The notes: generated from the letters alone by a model not told the origin. A stretch of DNA of 64,000 nucleotides from Trueperaceae bacterium (GCA_020354625.1 CP070651.1:2602135-2666134); one strand, 5' to 3'. Positions 42,520-53,354 are shown, numbered from the stretch's first letter. Program-made: numbers and translations.

Positions 42520-45500
42520 TTACCTCCCGGCAAAGGCGCCCTCCTCCACCACCATCAGAAGCCTCTCGGCCCCCAGGCCCCGCACCTCGGGTTGGTACAT
42601 GAGCCAGGCTTGGGTCGGCAAGCTGGTGAAGGTCCCAGGCGTCTCTGCGCGCAACAGGTAGGTAAAGGTCACCGGCTGGGTGAGGGAGCTGAAGTAGTAA
42701 TCGACCCGTTCGTCGCGCACGTCGCGTCCGTCGTACCAGTAGTTCCAGCCGTAGTAGTCGTAGCCGAAGCGTGGTGTGAGACCGGCGATCCTGAAGGCGA
42801 GGTCGTTTTCGATCACGCGGTACCCCGCCGGCAACGGCTCATTTACGAGCACATACCGGTAGTCGTCTTCCGGAGTGATCTCGACCGTAACCAGCACGTA
42901 TTCTCCAACCGTGCTGGTCTCACCGAGCGGCGAACGCTGGTAGAGATAACGCTGTTCGTCTGGATCGAACACGGGAGTGAGGGCCTCAAAGGTCCGCTCG
43001 ACGGTGAGCCCGCGCTGCAGCTCGACCGCCGTATCCTCTGCCACGTAGTGAACCGAAGCGCTGGCATAGAGCGTACCTTCTCCCTCGACAGCCACCTCTA
43101 GCTGGTTGGTCCTTGGCAAAAGATCGTTCAGTGGCACCACAAAGCTACCAGTCTCCTGCCCTTCGATCCGGCGCTCTTCGAGCACCTGTCCGTTCAGCCG
43201 CACGCGGACGCCGTAGTCGAAGGTCTCTTCTCCTGTCTGTTCGGCGAGTTTCAAAGCCGCCTTGACCACCGCAGCGGTATCCTTGGTGCTCACCCAGCGA
43301 GATCCACGCCGCTGCAGGAGCAACCAGGACACGATCTTGGGGATCAAGGGGTGATCGGGCGCCAGACGTACCAGCGCCTCGAGCCCGAACGCCGTCGCCT
43401 CGACGGCGTCGTCGTTCCAGTAGTAACGGGGTACCTCCGGCTCCCAGAAGGCGGCGCGGTCGGTTTCGGTTACCCGGGCCAGGAGCGCGTCGAGGTAGAG
43501 CCTGGCCTCCACACGCCGGCCGAGCTCATCGAAGGCCAAGCTGCTGAGGGCGAGGCCGTAGGGCGATTGACGGGCCAGCCGGGTCAGCCGGTAGATGCCG
43601 TCCACGCTTCGCCCGGCCCGGGCCAACGCGTAGTAGGCGTACGCCTTGGCGTCTTCCCCCACGACGCGGTAACCGCCTCGAGGCGCCTCTTCGGCCACGG
43701 CAGCTTCCAGGTAGCTCGCGCCGCGCTCGAGCACCCCTTCACGTACCGCATAACCGGCGTTTTTCGCTTCGAGGAGTCCGTTGATCACGTAGGCGCTGAC
43801 GAAGAGGTCAGACTCGTCGTACTGCCAGAACCCCCAACCTCCGTCGTCGTGTTGAAAGTCATAGAGGCGCTTGAGGCCGCGCTGCACCATGTCGTCGAGC
43901 TCACCGGCAACCTCGTCCGGGAGCATGGCCAGCTCGCCGGCCTCTGCGGCCAAAACACTCGGTAGGAAGCGGCTCATGGTCTGCTCGGTACAGCCGTACG
44001 GGTAGCCGGCCAGGTAGGAGAGTGCAGGCGACACCGCCGCGGCCAGCGAAGGCGTCAGATAGAGGGTGCCGCCGCTGCTAGGAGGATCTAGGGTAGTGGG
44101 AAGGTCGAAGCTCCAGCTGCCGCCGCCTACGCCGGCCCAGCCGGTCTCCTCACGCACGCCGCGGGGCAACACCGGGATGGGGAGCCGCATGGCGTCGCTG
44201 GCCGCCGGGGTGAGGGCGGTGGCGGTCACCTGTTGGCTGCCGGTGGTGGGAGCCCGGACGGTAAAGTCGGCGCTGGCGCGGCCACCGGCCGGCAAGGTGA
44301 CCGCTCGCGGTTCAGGGTTACCGATGGTGAGGCCGTCGCTCGAGAGCTCGAGCCGGCCCGGCTGATCCTCAGGCAAGGTGTTTTGGCCGATCACGCGCAG
44401 CGAGGCCTCGTCACCACGGATGAAGAACCGGGGGGCTGCCAAGCGGGCGATGACGGGTAAGGTCGTGGTTACCGCGTAGGTATTCTGCCCCACATCGTCA
44501 TCCAAAGTGATCGCCCTAGCGGTGAGGCGCCACTCGGTGAGGTTGTCTGGGAAGGTGACCTCCACGGTGGCAAGCCCCTCCTCATCGGTCTCGATGAGCG
44601 GCAACCAGAGGATGGTGTCGCGGAAGTCTTGCCGCACTTCGGCCGGGGCGAAGTCCGCTTTGCCCTGTGCGAAGACCGCTTCGTCCATCGCTTCACGGCC
44701 TTCCACGCCACCGAGCCCTTCAAGCTGCCCGAAACGGTACCAGGCAGAGATGGTGGTGCCGACCAGGTTTTCTTTGAAGGCGTAGAAAAAGCCCCGGATG
44801 TCGGGCACCTGCTCGGGCCTCACCAGGTAGATCGCTTCGTCGACCAGACCGAGAGCGAGCTGAGCTTTGACGCCCTCACCGGAAGCGTCCGAGACCCGCA
44901 GAGCGAAGGTGCCTTTGTCCCGAGGCCGGTAGGTGTCGGCATCAGAGGTGATCTCGAGGTTGAGAAAGTCATCCACCGGCGGAGACCTGAACCCCGCCGT
45001 CTGAAGATAGGTCTCCCCACCCCCGATCAGCGCCACGGAAAGATAGCCGTTGGGTTGCATCTCCTCGGTGATGGCGAGCTCATAGGTGAGGACCGAGCCG
45101 TCGAGCTCGACCACATCGGCTTGGGAAATACCGTCTCCCTCGAGGTTGATCAGCAGGTGGGCGTCGGGAACGGGCGACTCGATCACGAAGCGAGCCGTCT
45201 CACCCAGCTGGTACTCGGGTTTGTCGGTGGTCACGTTGAGGCCCTCGTAAGCCCAAACCCAACGGCTGCCGTCGGTGACCCAGACGAAGCTGTCGCCACG
45301 AGCTTCGCGCCCCTCGGGATCGAGGGCTCGGGCGCTGAGTTCAAACGAGCCTTGTTGGTCCAAGACGATGTCGAGGGTGGCCACCCCCTCCGCGTCGGTC
45401 TGCCCTTGCCAGCTACCGGCCGGCTCGGCCCTCCTCCCCTCCCCACGAATCCAGAACGACCTTTCTGCGCTCAGGGAAAAGGGCACGCTGACCGGGCGGC

Positions 45501-46962
45501 CGTAGATATCCTCGGCGCGCACCGTGACGCTCACGGCCTCACCGACCCGGTTGGCATAGCGTTCGGTGCTGACCCCCAACACCACCTCGGAGCGGAAGGC
45601 GATCAACCGCCCCGAGCCTTGGATTTCGCGCCTCGATTCGTCGCTGACGCCCGCCTGGAGGGTGAGTTGGTAGTCCAGCTCGTCGCGGGGCAGCTCGAGT
45701 TCGATCACCAGCTTTCCATCAGCATCGAGGATCCCTTCGCCCCGCTCGATCATCTCCCCTCCGTAATAGCTGGTGTAGTCTTCTTCCTGGTAAAAGCCGA
45801 ACCTCGAGCGGTAACGCCAACGGTAGTGGGGTTGTTTGAGGACGGCGTAGTTGACGTTGCCACCGGTCACCGCCCCACCGAACAGATATTCGGCGCTGAC
45901 GGTGAAACGCGCCACGTCGCCTTGGACCGCCACCGCCTCATCAGCTACCACCTCGACGCGGTATTCAGGCTTTTGGAACTCTTCTACGAAAAAGCCGCCG
46001 TAGCTGGTCTCGCCTCGTAGTGTGCTCTCCACGCTGTACCGGCCCAAGGGCGGCTCATCCCCGAGGATCAGCTCCCCGGCAAAGCTGCCGTAGGCGTCGG
46101 TGAGGTAGCTGGCCTGCAAGATTTCGCTGCCGTCGGCTGCCCGCACCACCACCTGCACCGTCTCACCGCTCAAGGGTTGTAAGCCGGATACGGTGCGCGC
46201 CGTTCCCTTGAAGTTGACGGTGTGCCCCGGGCGGTAGACCGGCCGGTCGGTGTGGAGGTAGAGACGGATGCGCTCTACGGCCCAGCGGTTCCAGTAGGCG
46301 TCGCTAAAGGTCCAGGCGTCACCGTACTTGGCGGCGACCACCAGCTCGAAAGCGGCACCCGGATCGACCTCGAACTCGGTCAGCCCGTCGTCTGTGGCGA
46401 GCCCCTCGGCGTAGAGCCTCTCGCCGCGCAGCAAAAAGACCCGGGTCTTGCGCGGTTGGCCCGACTCGAGCTGCGCCGTGTAGGTGAGAAGGGTGTCCTC
46501 GTCGGCCTTGACCACCAGCCCGAGGTCGGTAACAAGGATGAGCGTTCCTGATGAGTCTGCCTGGGACTCGCTCGCAAGGCTCAGATAGTAGAGCCCGAGC
46601 GGCAAGGATCCGAGCTGCGTATCGCCGTAGGGCCACTCCCTATCGTTCTCGATTTCGATGCGGCGCACCCGGGTCAGATCGAGCTCGCCGATGCCGGTCA
46701 GGTCTTCGGGGCCGCCGAGCTCGAGCACCTTCTCGGGGTTCTCGACGCGGAAGAGCTCGAGCCTGGCCTTCCAGCCGGCGGGGAGGTAGTGGCTGACCCA
46801 GACCTCTTCCCCTGGTGCAAAGGTCCCGCCCCCATAGAGCCAGAGGCGCTCCTGCTGGGCACCGCTAACGAGGCCGAGCAGCAAAAGAGACAGCGCACCG
46901 ACAATCCACGAGGCGCGAAGACCCCGACGGCGGCTCGACCGGAAGATGTTGTTTCGGTTCAT
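42520..46962 (-). CDS. Bacterial alpha-2-macroglobulin with thioester motif
   Basis: 1480 residues. Signal sequence to about residue 36. MG-type beta domains include the conserved LYLHTDRPVYRPGHTVNFKG (MG2 start) and TPFSL-like repeats; the central segment LVDEAIYLVRPEQVPDI and DTILWLPLIETDEEGLATVE mark the middle MG and CUB parts. The thioester site GYPYGCTEQTMSRFLP has Cys991 and Gln994, so covalent trapping of an attacking protease is possible. The C-terminal part is the alpha/alpha thioester domain (DDGGWGFWQYDESDLFVSAY) and the MG10-type end. GAGGAGG before the ATG. Expected in the periplasm or cell surface as a protease trap. In a unit with DUF1175 and HExxH genes. Confidence 0.93.
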   Translation of the reverse strand: MNRNNIFRSSRRRGLRASWIVGALSLLLLGLVSGAQQERLWLYGGGTFAPGEEVWVSHYLPAGWKARLELFRVENPEKVLELGGPEDLTGIGELDLTRVRRIEIENDREWPYGDTQLGSLPLGLYYLSLASESQADSSGTLILVTDLGLVVKADEDTLLTYTAQLESGQPRKTRVFLLRGERLYAEGLATDDGLTEFEVDPGAAFELVVAAKYGDAWTFSDAYWNRWAVERIRLYLHTDRPVYRPGHTVNFKGTARTVSGLQPLSGETVQVVVRAADGSEILQASYLTDAYGSFAGELILGDEPPLGRYSVESTLRGETSYGGFFVEEFQKPEYRVEVVADEAVAVQGDVARFTVSAEYLFGGAVTGGNVNYAVLKQPHYRWRYRSRFGFYQEEDYTSYYGGEMIERGEGILDADGKLVIELELPRDELDYQLTLQAGVSDESRREIQGSGRLIAFRSEVVLGVSTERYANRVGEAVSVTVRAEDIYGRPVSVPFSLSAERSFWIRGEGRRAEPAGSWQGQTDAEGVATLDIVLDQQGSFELSARALDPEGREARGDSFVWVTDGSRWVWAYEGLNVTTDKPEYQLGETARFVIESPVPDAHLLINLEGDGISQADVVELDGSVLTYELAITEEMQPNGYLSVALIGGGETYLQTAGFRSPPVDDFLNLEITSDADTYRPRDKGTFALRVSDASGEGVKAQLALGLVDEAIYLVRPEQVPDIRGFFYAFKENLVGTTISAWYRFGQLEGLGGVEGREAMDEAVFAQGKADFAPAEVRQDFRDTILWLPLIETDEEGLATVEVTFPDNLTEWRLTARAITLDDDVGQNTYAVTTTLPVIARLAAPRFFIRGDEASLRVIGQNTLPEDQPGRLELSSDGLTIGNPEPRAVTLPAGGRASADFTVRAPTTGSQQVTATALTPAASDAMRLPIPVLPRGVREETGWAGVGGGSWSFDLPTTLDPPSSGGTLYLTPSLAAAVSPALSYLAGYPYGCTEQTMSRFLPSVLAAEAGELAMLPDEVAGELDDMVQRGLKRLYDFQHDDGGWGFWQYDESDLFVSAYVINGLLEAKNAGYAVREGVLERGASYLEAAVAEEAPRGGYRVVGEDAKAYAYYALARAGRSVDGIYRLTRLARQSPYGLALSSLAFDELGRRVEARLYLDALLARVTETDRAAFWEPEVPRYYWNDDAVEATAFGLEALVRLAPDHPLIPKIVSWLLLQRRGSRWVSTKDTAAVVKAALKLAEQTGEETFDYGVRVRLNGQVLEERRIEGQETGSFVVPLNDLLPRTNQLEVAVEGEGTLYASASVHYVAEDTAVELQRGLTVERTFEALTPVFDPDEQRYLYQRSPLGETSTVGEYVLVTVEITPEDDYRYVLVNEPLPAGYRVIENDLAFRIAGLTPRFGYDYYGWNYWYDGRDVRDERVDYYFSSLTQPVTFTYLLRAETPGTFTSLPTQAWLMYQPEVRGLGAERLLMVVEEGAFAGR

Positions 46963-47118
46963 AAGATCCTCCTCGGCCGGTCTCCAATAGAAAGGCTGAC
47001 TTCACTTGGTAAAAGACCGACGACACTCGGCAACATTGACACTACATCCATTACACTCCAAGGGGCTTGACAGGCAGTAGAGACATTTGTCCGGTGACCC
47101 GTACCTCCCAACCGAGAT

Positions 47119-47829
47119 CTAATCGAGAATCTTCCAGCGGTAAAAGCCGAGAAAGTTCGGGTTCTCGGCTACCGGGTGCCAGCTCGCGTCCGGGTGCTTG
47201 ACCAGGGTTTCGAGGCTGAGCAACCGGACTTCCCCCCCCTGTTCAGGAGTGAGACCGGTGTGATAGACCACCATGCCGTCACCGAGGTAGACCATGCTGT
47301 GGTAGCCCGAACCCGAGGCGAGCGGGTGTACGAAAAAGAGCAGGTCGCCGCGCCGCGCCACCTCGGGGCTACGGCCGAGCGGTACCGAGGCGTGGTTCAT
47401 CAGCTCCTCGGACGAGGCCAGGCCCACCAAACGGCCCACCTCCACGTCCCCACTCCGGTAGGGCCCAGGAGCGATGCGAAAGACGCTCCGGCTCAAAAGC
47501 GGTACCGGGTAGCCATACTTGCGCACAGGCGGGAGGCGCCACTCGGGCAGGTAGCTGAACTTGTCGAACCAAGCGGCATCTTTGGTCTTGAGGGCCTCGA
47601 CGAAAGCGTACCGCAGCAACCCGGAACAGTCTTGGTAGACCCAGTCGGGGCTGAGAGCGGAGTACTGCGCCTCGGCTATCGAAGCGAACCAGGACATGAA
47701 GGCAGCCCGGTCTTCTGCGCTGGTGATCTCGACCGCGTCGGGGTAGCCGTCTCCGTCGCTGTCAGTCTGGTCCACCGCCACCACGCTGCCTGAAAGACTC
47801 ACACACAGAATGAGCAAGAAGCGGAACAC
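47119..47829 (-). CDS. DUF1175-family (YfaT-like) secreted protein
   Basis: 236 residues. Signal peptide to about residue 18, then DSDGDGYPDAVEI, one Ca-binding thrombospondin-3-like repeat. The rest matches DUF1175: VYQDCSGLLRYAFVEALKTK with Cys68 at the place of the NlpC/P60-like nucleophile, GDLLFFVHP, and YHSMVYLGDGMVVYHTG with a His. GTG start with AAGGAG six bases upstream. In E. coli yfaT (DUF1175) lies beside the macroglobulin gene yfaS; here the macroglobulin gene is 156 bases downstream, so the same pair is kept in a distant phylum. Confidence 0.82.
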   Translation of the reverse strand: MFRFLLILCVSLSGSVVAVDQTDSDGDGYPDAVEITSAEDRAAFMSWFASIAEAQYSALSPDWVYQDCSGLLRYAFVEALKTKDAAWFDKFSYLPEWRLPPVRKYGYPVPLLSRSVFRIAPGPYRSGDVEVGRLVGLASSEELMNHASVPLGRSPEVARRGDLLFFVHPLASGSGYHSMVYLGDGMVVYHTGLTPEQGGEVRLLSLETLVKHPDASWHPVAENPNFLGFYRWKILD

Positions 47830-47914
47830 ACCGAACTCCTTCCGGGCTCGAGGCTCATCTTCATTGTAGCGAGCTCGCCCGAGGGAGCGTGGACCTGTGA
47901 AGAAACCGTGAACC

Positions 47915-48982
47915 CTAGCCTAGTTTCTCCAAAACCGCCGCGGTTACCTGTGCGGTGCCGGCACTCCCGCCGAGGTCGGGGGTCAGCGCGCGCCCTTCGG
48001 CCGTGACCGCTTCGACCGCCTCCATCAGCCGCACCGCCGCGGCATGCTGCCCCAGGTGCTCGAGCATCATGCTCAGGCTCCAGAAGGTGGCGATCGGGTT
48101 GGCGACGCCCTTGCCGGCGATATCGGGGGCCGAGCCGTGCACGGGTTCGAACATCGAGGGGTAGTCGCCCTCCGGGTTGAGGTTCGCCGACGGCGCCAGG
48201 CCCATCCCCCCCACCACCGCCGGGCCCAGGTCTGAGAGGATGTCCCCGAAGAGGTTGCTGGCCACCACCACGTCGAACCAGTCAGGGTGTTGCACGAAGT
48301 GGGCGCTCAGGATATCGATGTGGTACTGATCGACCTCGACGTCAGGATACTCGTTTGAGAGCGCCGTAAAGCGCTCGTCCCAAAACGGCATGGTGTGGAT
48401 GATGCCGTTCGACTTGGTGGCCGAGGTGAGGTGGCCCCGGCGGGTCTTGGCCAGCTCGAAGGCGTAGCGCATCACCCGGTCGACCCCCGAGCGGGTAAAG
48501 AGCGACTCCTGCACCACCACTTCGCGCGCCGTGCCCGCATACAACCGCCCGCCGATCTCGGAATACTCCCCTTCGGTGTTCTCCCGCACGATTGTAAAGT
48601 CGATGTCGCCGGGCTCGCGACCGGCGAGCGGGCTCTTCACGCCGCGCAAGAGCCGCACCGGGCGCAGATTGACATACTGCTCGAAACGGCGCCGGATAGG
48701 GATCAATAGGCCCCAGAGCGAGACGTGATCGGGGATGCCGGGTGCCCCCACCGCACCGAGGAAGATGGCGTCGTGATCCTCGAGCCGGTCGAGGGCATCA
48801 GCAGGCATCATGGCGCCCGTCTTGCGGTAGGTCTCGCAAGAGTAGGAGTAGGGCTCGAGCTCGAGCTCGAAGCCGAACTGGGCGGCGAGGGCTTTGAGTA
48901 CGGTGAGGCCCTCGGGGACGACCTCGAGCCCGATCCCGTCCCCGGGGATCACGGCGATGCGGTAACGTCTAGGCATACGCAT
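47915..48982 (-). CDS. Tartrate/D-malate/isopropylmalate-type dehydrogenase
   Basis: 355 residues. Beta-decarboxylating dehydrogenase family: YRIAVIPGDGIGLEVVPEG, LRPVRLLRGV, VRENTEGEYSEIGG, substrate Lys/Asp residues in TSATKSNGI and VVASNLFGDILSDLGP, and FEPVHGSAPDIAGKG. The RENTEGEYS loop and length fit tartrate/D-malate dehydrogenase (TtuC/DmlA) better than LeuB or Icd. NAD-dependent oxidation and decarboxylation of a 2-hydroxy acid. It lies 85 bases upstream of the DUF1175 gene, same strand; functional link to it is doubtful. Confidence 0.87.
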   Translation of the reverse strand: MRMPRRYRIAVIPGDGIGLEVVPEGLTVLKALAAQFGFELELEPYSYSCETYRKTGAMMPADALDRLEDHDAIFLGAVGAPGIPDHVSLWGLLIPIRRRFEQYVNLRPVRLLRGVKSPLAGREPGDIDFTIVRENTEGEYSEIGGRLYAGTAREVVVQESLFTRSGVDRVMRYAFELAKTRRGHLTSATKSNGIIHTMPFWDERFTALSNEYPDVEVDQYHIDILSAHFVQHPDWFDVVVASNLFGDILSDLGPAVVGGMGLAPSANLNPEGDYPSMFEPVHGSAPDIAGKGVANPIATFWSLSMMLEHLGQHAAAVRLMEAVEAVTAEGRALTPDLGGSAGTAQVTAAVLEKLG

Positions 48983-49212
48983 GTCCTTCGACCGGGTACG
49001 CGATCTGAAACCAAAACGTTATGGGTCGGTTCGCAACGGTATCGACAGTTCGGATTCCAAGCATGAGCTTCACCTAACAAAGCTTACACTAGCTTCGGTA
49101 TCATGCTGGCATCAGCCCTCCTAGTACTAGATCACCGATGATAGACGGTGGGGAATTGAAGCGTGATACACGCTGGTGAAACTCGTCTGCATTTGGCATA
49201 CTGAGAGTCGTC

Positions 49213-49650
49213 ATGACCTGGAAGCAGGCTATTCGCTTGATAGCGAGCGCAATCGTTCTCTGTTCGATCAATCAAGGCTGCGCCGCGGGTTTCGTCACGC
49301 GGCTCGAGGACGAACCGGTCGAAGGGTACGTCCTCACGCTGCTCGACGACATCCATACCGGGGCCGGTTCGGTGATCCTGTTCGTGGAGGTCGATGGCGC
49401 ACCCGCCCCAGAAGACACCACGGTGACGGTTCACATCAGGGCGCTCGGAAGCGAGCGCTTCGACGCGGCCCGGGCGGAGCCCCAAGGGGAAGTGTTCTAC
49501 CTCGAGCGTAAAAGGGCCATGTACATGGCTTTTCCGGCCGTGAGCGAGAAGGCCGAAGTGTACGAGCTGCAGGTCTTTTTGAGCGGCAAGGGAGGACAGG
49601 CAGACATCGTGCTCGAGGTGCCGGCCTCGCCGCCCAACGAAGGGGAATAG
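49213..49650 (+). CDS. Secreted protein of unknown function
   Basis: 145 residues. Signal peptide (MTWKQAIRLIASAIVLCSIN then QGCAAG); the Cys could be a lipobox only in a poor context. Mature part is beta-rich and acidic, with DDIHTGAGSVILFVEVDGAP, EDTTVTVHIRAL and YELQVFLSGKGGQADIVLEV, suggesting an immunoglobulin-like sandwich. Not recognised as a known family. Divergent from the dehydrogenase gene; 287 bases of apparently empty sequence separate it from the next gene. Confidence 0.65.
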   Translation: MTWKQAIRLIASAIVLCSINQGCAAGFVTRLEDEPVEGYVLTLLDDIHTGAGSVILFVEVDGAPAPEDTTVTVHIRALGSERFDAARAEPQGEVFYLERKRAMYMAFPAVSEKAEVYELQVFLSGKGGQADIVLEVPASPPNEGE

Positions 49651-49937
49651 TTTTCTGCTGGCACCCGCCGCGGTGCCACCCGTTACTGTCGGCAATTCTC
49701 CTACAGGTCGCGTCGGAAAACCGCTGATGGCAGCGCCCTTTCTACAACGTAGCGTGAAAACGGCAGTCATGCGTTTTGGGTGATGATTAGCGTTCCTCTC
49801 AGTAGGACCCGCACGGATATCCAACTACTGAAGTCGTAGGGGCCGGTGTCGTTACTCTTCACAACAGCCAGAATCTTCTCGGTTTAGGCGCACAAGCAAT
49901 CGTGAACGAACGTCATTCACGAAAAAAGGAGGAAGCC

Positions 49938-51167
49938 ATGAGGAAGTTCATCGTACTCCTGGTAACGCTCGTAGTAGGCCTCGCCTACGCCGACGGCCAG
50001 CTGGAAATCTTTTCGTGGTGGGCGGGCGATGAAGGCCCGGCCTTGGAAGCACTGATCGATGAGTATAACGCGCTCTACCCCGACGTCGAGGTCATCAACG
50101 CCACCGTCACCGGCGGGGCGGGGGTCAACGCCAAGGCGGTGCTGAAGACGCGCATGCTGGGTGGCGATCCGCCCGATTCGTTCCAAGTTCACGCCGGCCA
50201 GGAGCTGATCGGCACCTGGGTGGTGGCTGACCGGATGGAAGACCTGACCTTCCTCTATGACGAGCAGGGTTGGTTCGACAAGTACCCGCCCGGCCTGATC
50301 GACCTGCTGAGCACCGAAGACGGCATCTGGAGCGTACCGGTGAATATCCACCGCTCCAACGTGCTCTGGTACAACCCGGCGGTGCTCGAAAACCTCAGCG
50401 TGCCGGTACCCGAAAGCTGGTCGGAGTTTCTGGTCTTCTGCCCCGATATCCAGGCGCAGGGCGTCACCCCGCTGGCGCTCGGTGAGAACTGGACCCAGCA
50501 GCATCTGTGGGAATCGGTTGCGCTCGGCGTCTTGGGTCCCCAAGACTACACGGCGCTGTGGAGCCAGCAACTCGCCATGAACGATCCGAAGATGATCAAC
50601 GTGTGGGACACCTTCGGAGAGATTCTCGCCTGCACCAACGAGGACGCCGCAGGGCTGAGCTGGCAGCAGGCCACCGACATGGTGGTCTCCGGTGAAGCGG
50701 CCTTCAACGTCATGGGGGACTGGGCGGCAGGCTACATGAACACCACCTTGCAGCTCGAGCCCGGCACCGGCTTCGGATGGGCGCCGGCTCCGGGGACCGG
50801 CGGCGTCTTCATGATGCTGTCAGACTCCTTTGGGTTGCCCCAGGACGTCACCAACCGCGAAAACGTACTCAACTGGTTGCGGCTGATGGGTTCGCAAGAG
50901 GGCCAGGATATCTTCAACCCGCTCAAGGGTTCGATCGCAGCCCACCTCGACAGCGACCTCGGCCTCTACAACGCCTACCTGCAGTCCGCAGCCGCGGATT
51001 GGAAGTCTGACGCAGTGGTCGGCAGCCTGGTACACGGCGCCGCCGCCAAGGAAGCGTTTATGAGCCAGTTCGCTACCGTGCTGGAAATCTACCTCTCGAG
51101 CGGCAGCGCCCAAGCGGCCGCCAACGCCGCTGAAGCGATCGCCAACCAGGTCGGTCTCGGCAGCTGA
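49938..51167 (+). CDS. Extracellular solute-binding protein, family 1 (sugar ABC)
   Basis: 409 residues from the ATG at 49938, which has AAAGGAGG upstream; a GTG 12 codons earlier is less likely. Signal peptide [20 protein letters not shown]. Body typical of glucose/oligosaccharide-binding proteins: [60 protein letters not shown], and [10 protein letters not shown]. The opening [11 protein letters not shown] closely fits the glucose/mannose receptor of Thermus (GtsA-like). Followed by a stem-loop and two permease genes; the likely substrate is a hexose. Confidence 0.92.
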   Translation: MRKFIVLLVTLVVGLAYADGQLEIFSWWAGDEGPALEALIDEYNALYPDVEVINATVTGGAGVNAKAVLKTRMLGGDPPDSFQVHAGQELIGTWVVADRMEDLTFLYDEQGWFDKYPPGLIDLLSTEDGIWSVPVNIHRSNVLWYNPAVLENLSVPVPESWSEFLVFCPDIQAQGVTPLALGENWTQQHLWESVALGVLGPQDYTALWSQQLAMNDPKMINVWDTFGEILACTNEDAAGLSWQQATDMVVSGEAAFNVMGDWAAGYMNTTLQLEPGTGFGWAPAPGTGGVFMMLSDSFGLPQDVTNRENVLNWLRLMGSQEGQDIFNPLKGSIAAHLDSDLGLYNAYLQSAAADWKSDAVVGSLVHGAAAKEAFMSQFATVLEIYLSSGSAQAAANAAEAIANQVGLGS

Positions 51168-51180
51168 ACTCTTCTCACCC

Positions 51181-51204
51181 GGGGGTAGCTGAGAGGCTAC
51201 CCCC
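51181..51204 (+). promoter_or_regulatory. Stem-loop between binding-protein and permease genes
   Basis: GGGGGTAGC at 51181-51189 pairs perfectly with GCTACCCCC at 51196-51204, loop TGAGAG, 13 bases after the binding-protein stop. No T-run follows. Same position and role as the hairpins at 3174 and 25575. Confidence 0.7.
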
Positions 51205-51318
51205 ATCTGACCCCTCAACAACATCGATATCTATCTCACCGAAGTGGGGTTTTGATCATCGGGGTTATTTTGTGAGTCTCTCACTGCGGCTAGGCCCACC
51301 CGTGCGACGGGAAGTCCC

Positions 51319-52437
51319 ATGAAAGGCTCCCGCGACCGCCTGACAGCCGTGCTCATGCTGACACCGTCGCTCATCCTCGTCGGCATCTTCGTCTACGGGT
51401 TCATCGCCCGGACCTTCTACACCTCGCTGACGAATTGGGGGAGCGATCCGGCCCAGGCGCTGGCCAGGAATCCGGTGCTTCGCTTCGTCGGCTTCAGCAA
51501 CTACCGAGAGCTCTTCACGGGTTTTATCGACGTCCGGTTTCGCCAGGATCTGGTGAACACCTTCTTCTTCACGCTCTTTTTTCTTTTGGGCTGCTTGCTG
51601 ATCGGGCTCACCCTGGCGATCCTGCTCGATCAGGACATCCGCGGCGAGGGCGTCTTCCGCACGATCTTCCTCTTCCCCATGTCCCTCTCGTTTATCGTGA
51701 CCGGCACCGTGTGGCGCTGGCTGCTGCAACCGAGGGGCGGCGTCAACGTGTTGCCGACTCTGGTCGGGGCCGAGCCGCTCGAGTTTCGCTGGCTGACCAG
51801 CCGCAACCAGGTGTGGCAGTTCAACTGGCAGGACCTGCCGGTCTATACCGGGGCGCTGGTGGCGGTGGTGCTGGCCTGGCTCTTGCTGAGTGCCTGGCGG
51901 CAGCGACGACGGGGGCGGGTGGTAGCGGCGCTGGTCTCGCTGCTTTTCATTCTGGGTTGGACGGTGGGAGGCACCCCGGGTATCGAGCTGCTCCCCTATC
52001 CCGAAACGCACGGCTTCAACTTGGCCTTTATCGGCATCATCGCCGCAGCGGTCTGGCAGATGTCGGGTTACACCATGGCGCTCTACCTGGCCGGCCTGCG
52101 CGGCATCCCGGTGGAACTCCGGGAAGCCGCACAAGTGGACGGGGCTTCTGGGCTACAGGTCTACCGCTACGTGGTGCTGCCGCTGTTGCAACCGATCACC
52201 CTGTCGGCCATGATCATCCTGGGGCACATCAGCTTGAAGATCTTCGACCTGATCTTCGCGATGGCGGGGGCGGATAACGCCACCACCGACGTTCCGGCAC
52301 TCCTGATGTACCTGACGACCTTCCGGGGCAACCAGTTCGCCAAGGGCGCGGCGATCGCAGTGGTTCTCCTGTTGATGGTAGCAGCGGTGATCGTCCCCTA
52401 CCTGTGGAGTAGCTTGAAGTCGGAGGTGCGGCGGTGA
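51319..52437 (+). CDS. Sugar ABC transporter permease (MalF type)
   Basis: 372 residues, longer than most MalF-type permeases because of an inserted membrane pair region around residues 150-230 ([19 protein letters not shown] region and [12 protein letters not shown]). EAA loop [20 protein letters not shown] near 275-295. The extended form is characteristic of glucose/mannose permeases such as GtsB of Thermus and Pseudomonas. Overlaps the next gene by four bases. Confidence 0.9.
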   Translation: MKGSRDRLTAVLMLTPSLILVGIFVYGFIARTFYTSLTNWGSDPAQALARNPVLRFVGFSNYRELFTGFIDVRFRQDLVNTFFFTLFFLLGCLLIGLTLAILLDQDIRGEGVFRTIFLFPMSLSFIVTGTVWRWLLQPRGGVNVLPTLVGAEPLEFRWLTSRNQVWQFNWQDLPVYTGALVAVVLAWLLLSAWRQRRRGRVVAALVSLLFILGWTVGGTPGIELLPYPETHGFNLAFIGIIAAAVWQMSGYTMALYLAGLRGIPVELREAAQVDGASGLQVYRYVVLPLLQPITLSAMIILGHISLKIFDLIFAMAGADNATTDVPALLMYLTTFRGNQFAKGAAIAVVLLLMVAAVIVPYLWSSLKSEVRR

Positions 52438-53258
52438 CGCGGCGCCGGGGCCGGCTGGCCTGGCTTCCCTACCTCTTCTTGACGGCGGCGGCGCTCCTCT
52501 TCTTGGTGCCGGTCTACCTGGTGGTGATCACCAGCTTCAAGGATCCAGCCACCATCAATCTGGCCACCACCTGGCAGGTGCCGGAACGCTGGTACTGGCA
52601 GAGCTTTCGTGAGGCGTGGCAGCTCCTCGCCCCCAAGCTCCTCAACAGCGCGACCTTGACCGTGTTCGCCACCGTGCTCTCGGCCATGATGGGCTCGATG
52701 AACGGCTACGTGCTGTCCAAGTGGCGCTTCCGCGGGGCCAACATCCTCTTTCCACTGATGCTTTTTGGCATGTTCATCCCCTACCAGAGCATCCTGATCC
52801 CACTGTTTCAGTTCTTGCGCGACCTGAATCTCTACGGCGGCATCCCGGGATTGATCCTGGTTCACGTGGTCTACGGCCTGCCGATCACCACCCTGATCTT
52901 CCGCAACTACTACGCCGAAATCCCCGACGAGATGGTCGAGGCCTCGAAGATCGACGGCGCCAGCTTTTTCGGCATCTACCGCCACCTGATCTTCCCGCTG
53001 TCGCTGCCGGGTTTTGTAGTGGTGATCATCTGGCAGTTCACCCAGATCTGGAACGAGTTTCTGTTCGCGGTGACACTGACCAAGGTCGAGTCGCAACCGA
53101 TCACCGTGGCGCTGGCGCAGCTCGCGGGCGGGGAAGCGGTGAAGTGGAACCTGCCGATGGCCGGCGCGATCTTGGCGGCGCTGCCGACGCTATTGGTCTA
53201 TATCTTGTTGGGGCGCTACTTCATCCGGGGCCTATTGGCGGGTTCGGTGAAGGGTTAG
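52434..53258 (+). CDS. Sugar ABC transporter permease (MalG type)
   Basis: 274 residues with six membrane segments; EAA loop [20 protein letters not shown] near 165-185; C-terminus [12 protein letters not shown] is standard. GTG start overlaps the upstream stop (GTGA), so translation is coupled with the MalF-type partner. Confidence 0.92.
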   Translation: MTRRRGRLAWLPYLFLTAAALLFLVPVYLVVITSFKDPATINLATTWQVPERWYWQSFREAWQLLAPKLLNSATLTVFATVLSAMMGSMNGYVLSKWRFRGANILFPLMLFGMFIPYQSILIPLFQFLRDLNLYGGIPGLILVHVVYGLPITTLIFRNYYAEIPDEMVEASKIDGASFFGIYRHLIFPLSLPGFVVVIIWQFTQIWNEFLFAVTLTKVESQPITVALAQLAGGEAVKWNLPMAGAILAALPTLLVYILLGRYFIRGLLAGSVKG

Positions 53259-53354
53259 GCGACCCACAAAGTGTCCTTGCAAACAAATCAATCTCAAAGT
53301 GCGGTACAACTACACCATGGATCTGACTCTCGTACCGCATAAGGGCGAGGCGCA

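Noticed and set aside
44629-46020. 463-codon open frame on the plus strand
   Set aside because: Antisense to the alpha-2-macroglobulin gene; no recognisable domain.
49651-49937. Possible small gene or riboswitch before the third importer
   Set aside because: No open frame with start signal and no strong paired structure seen by eye.
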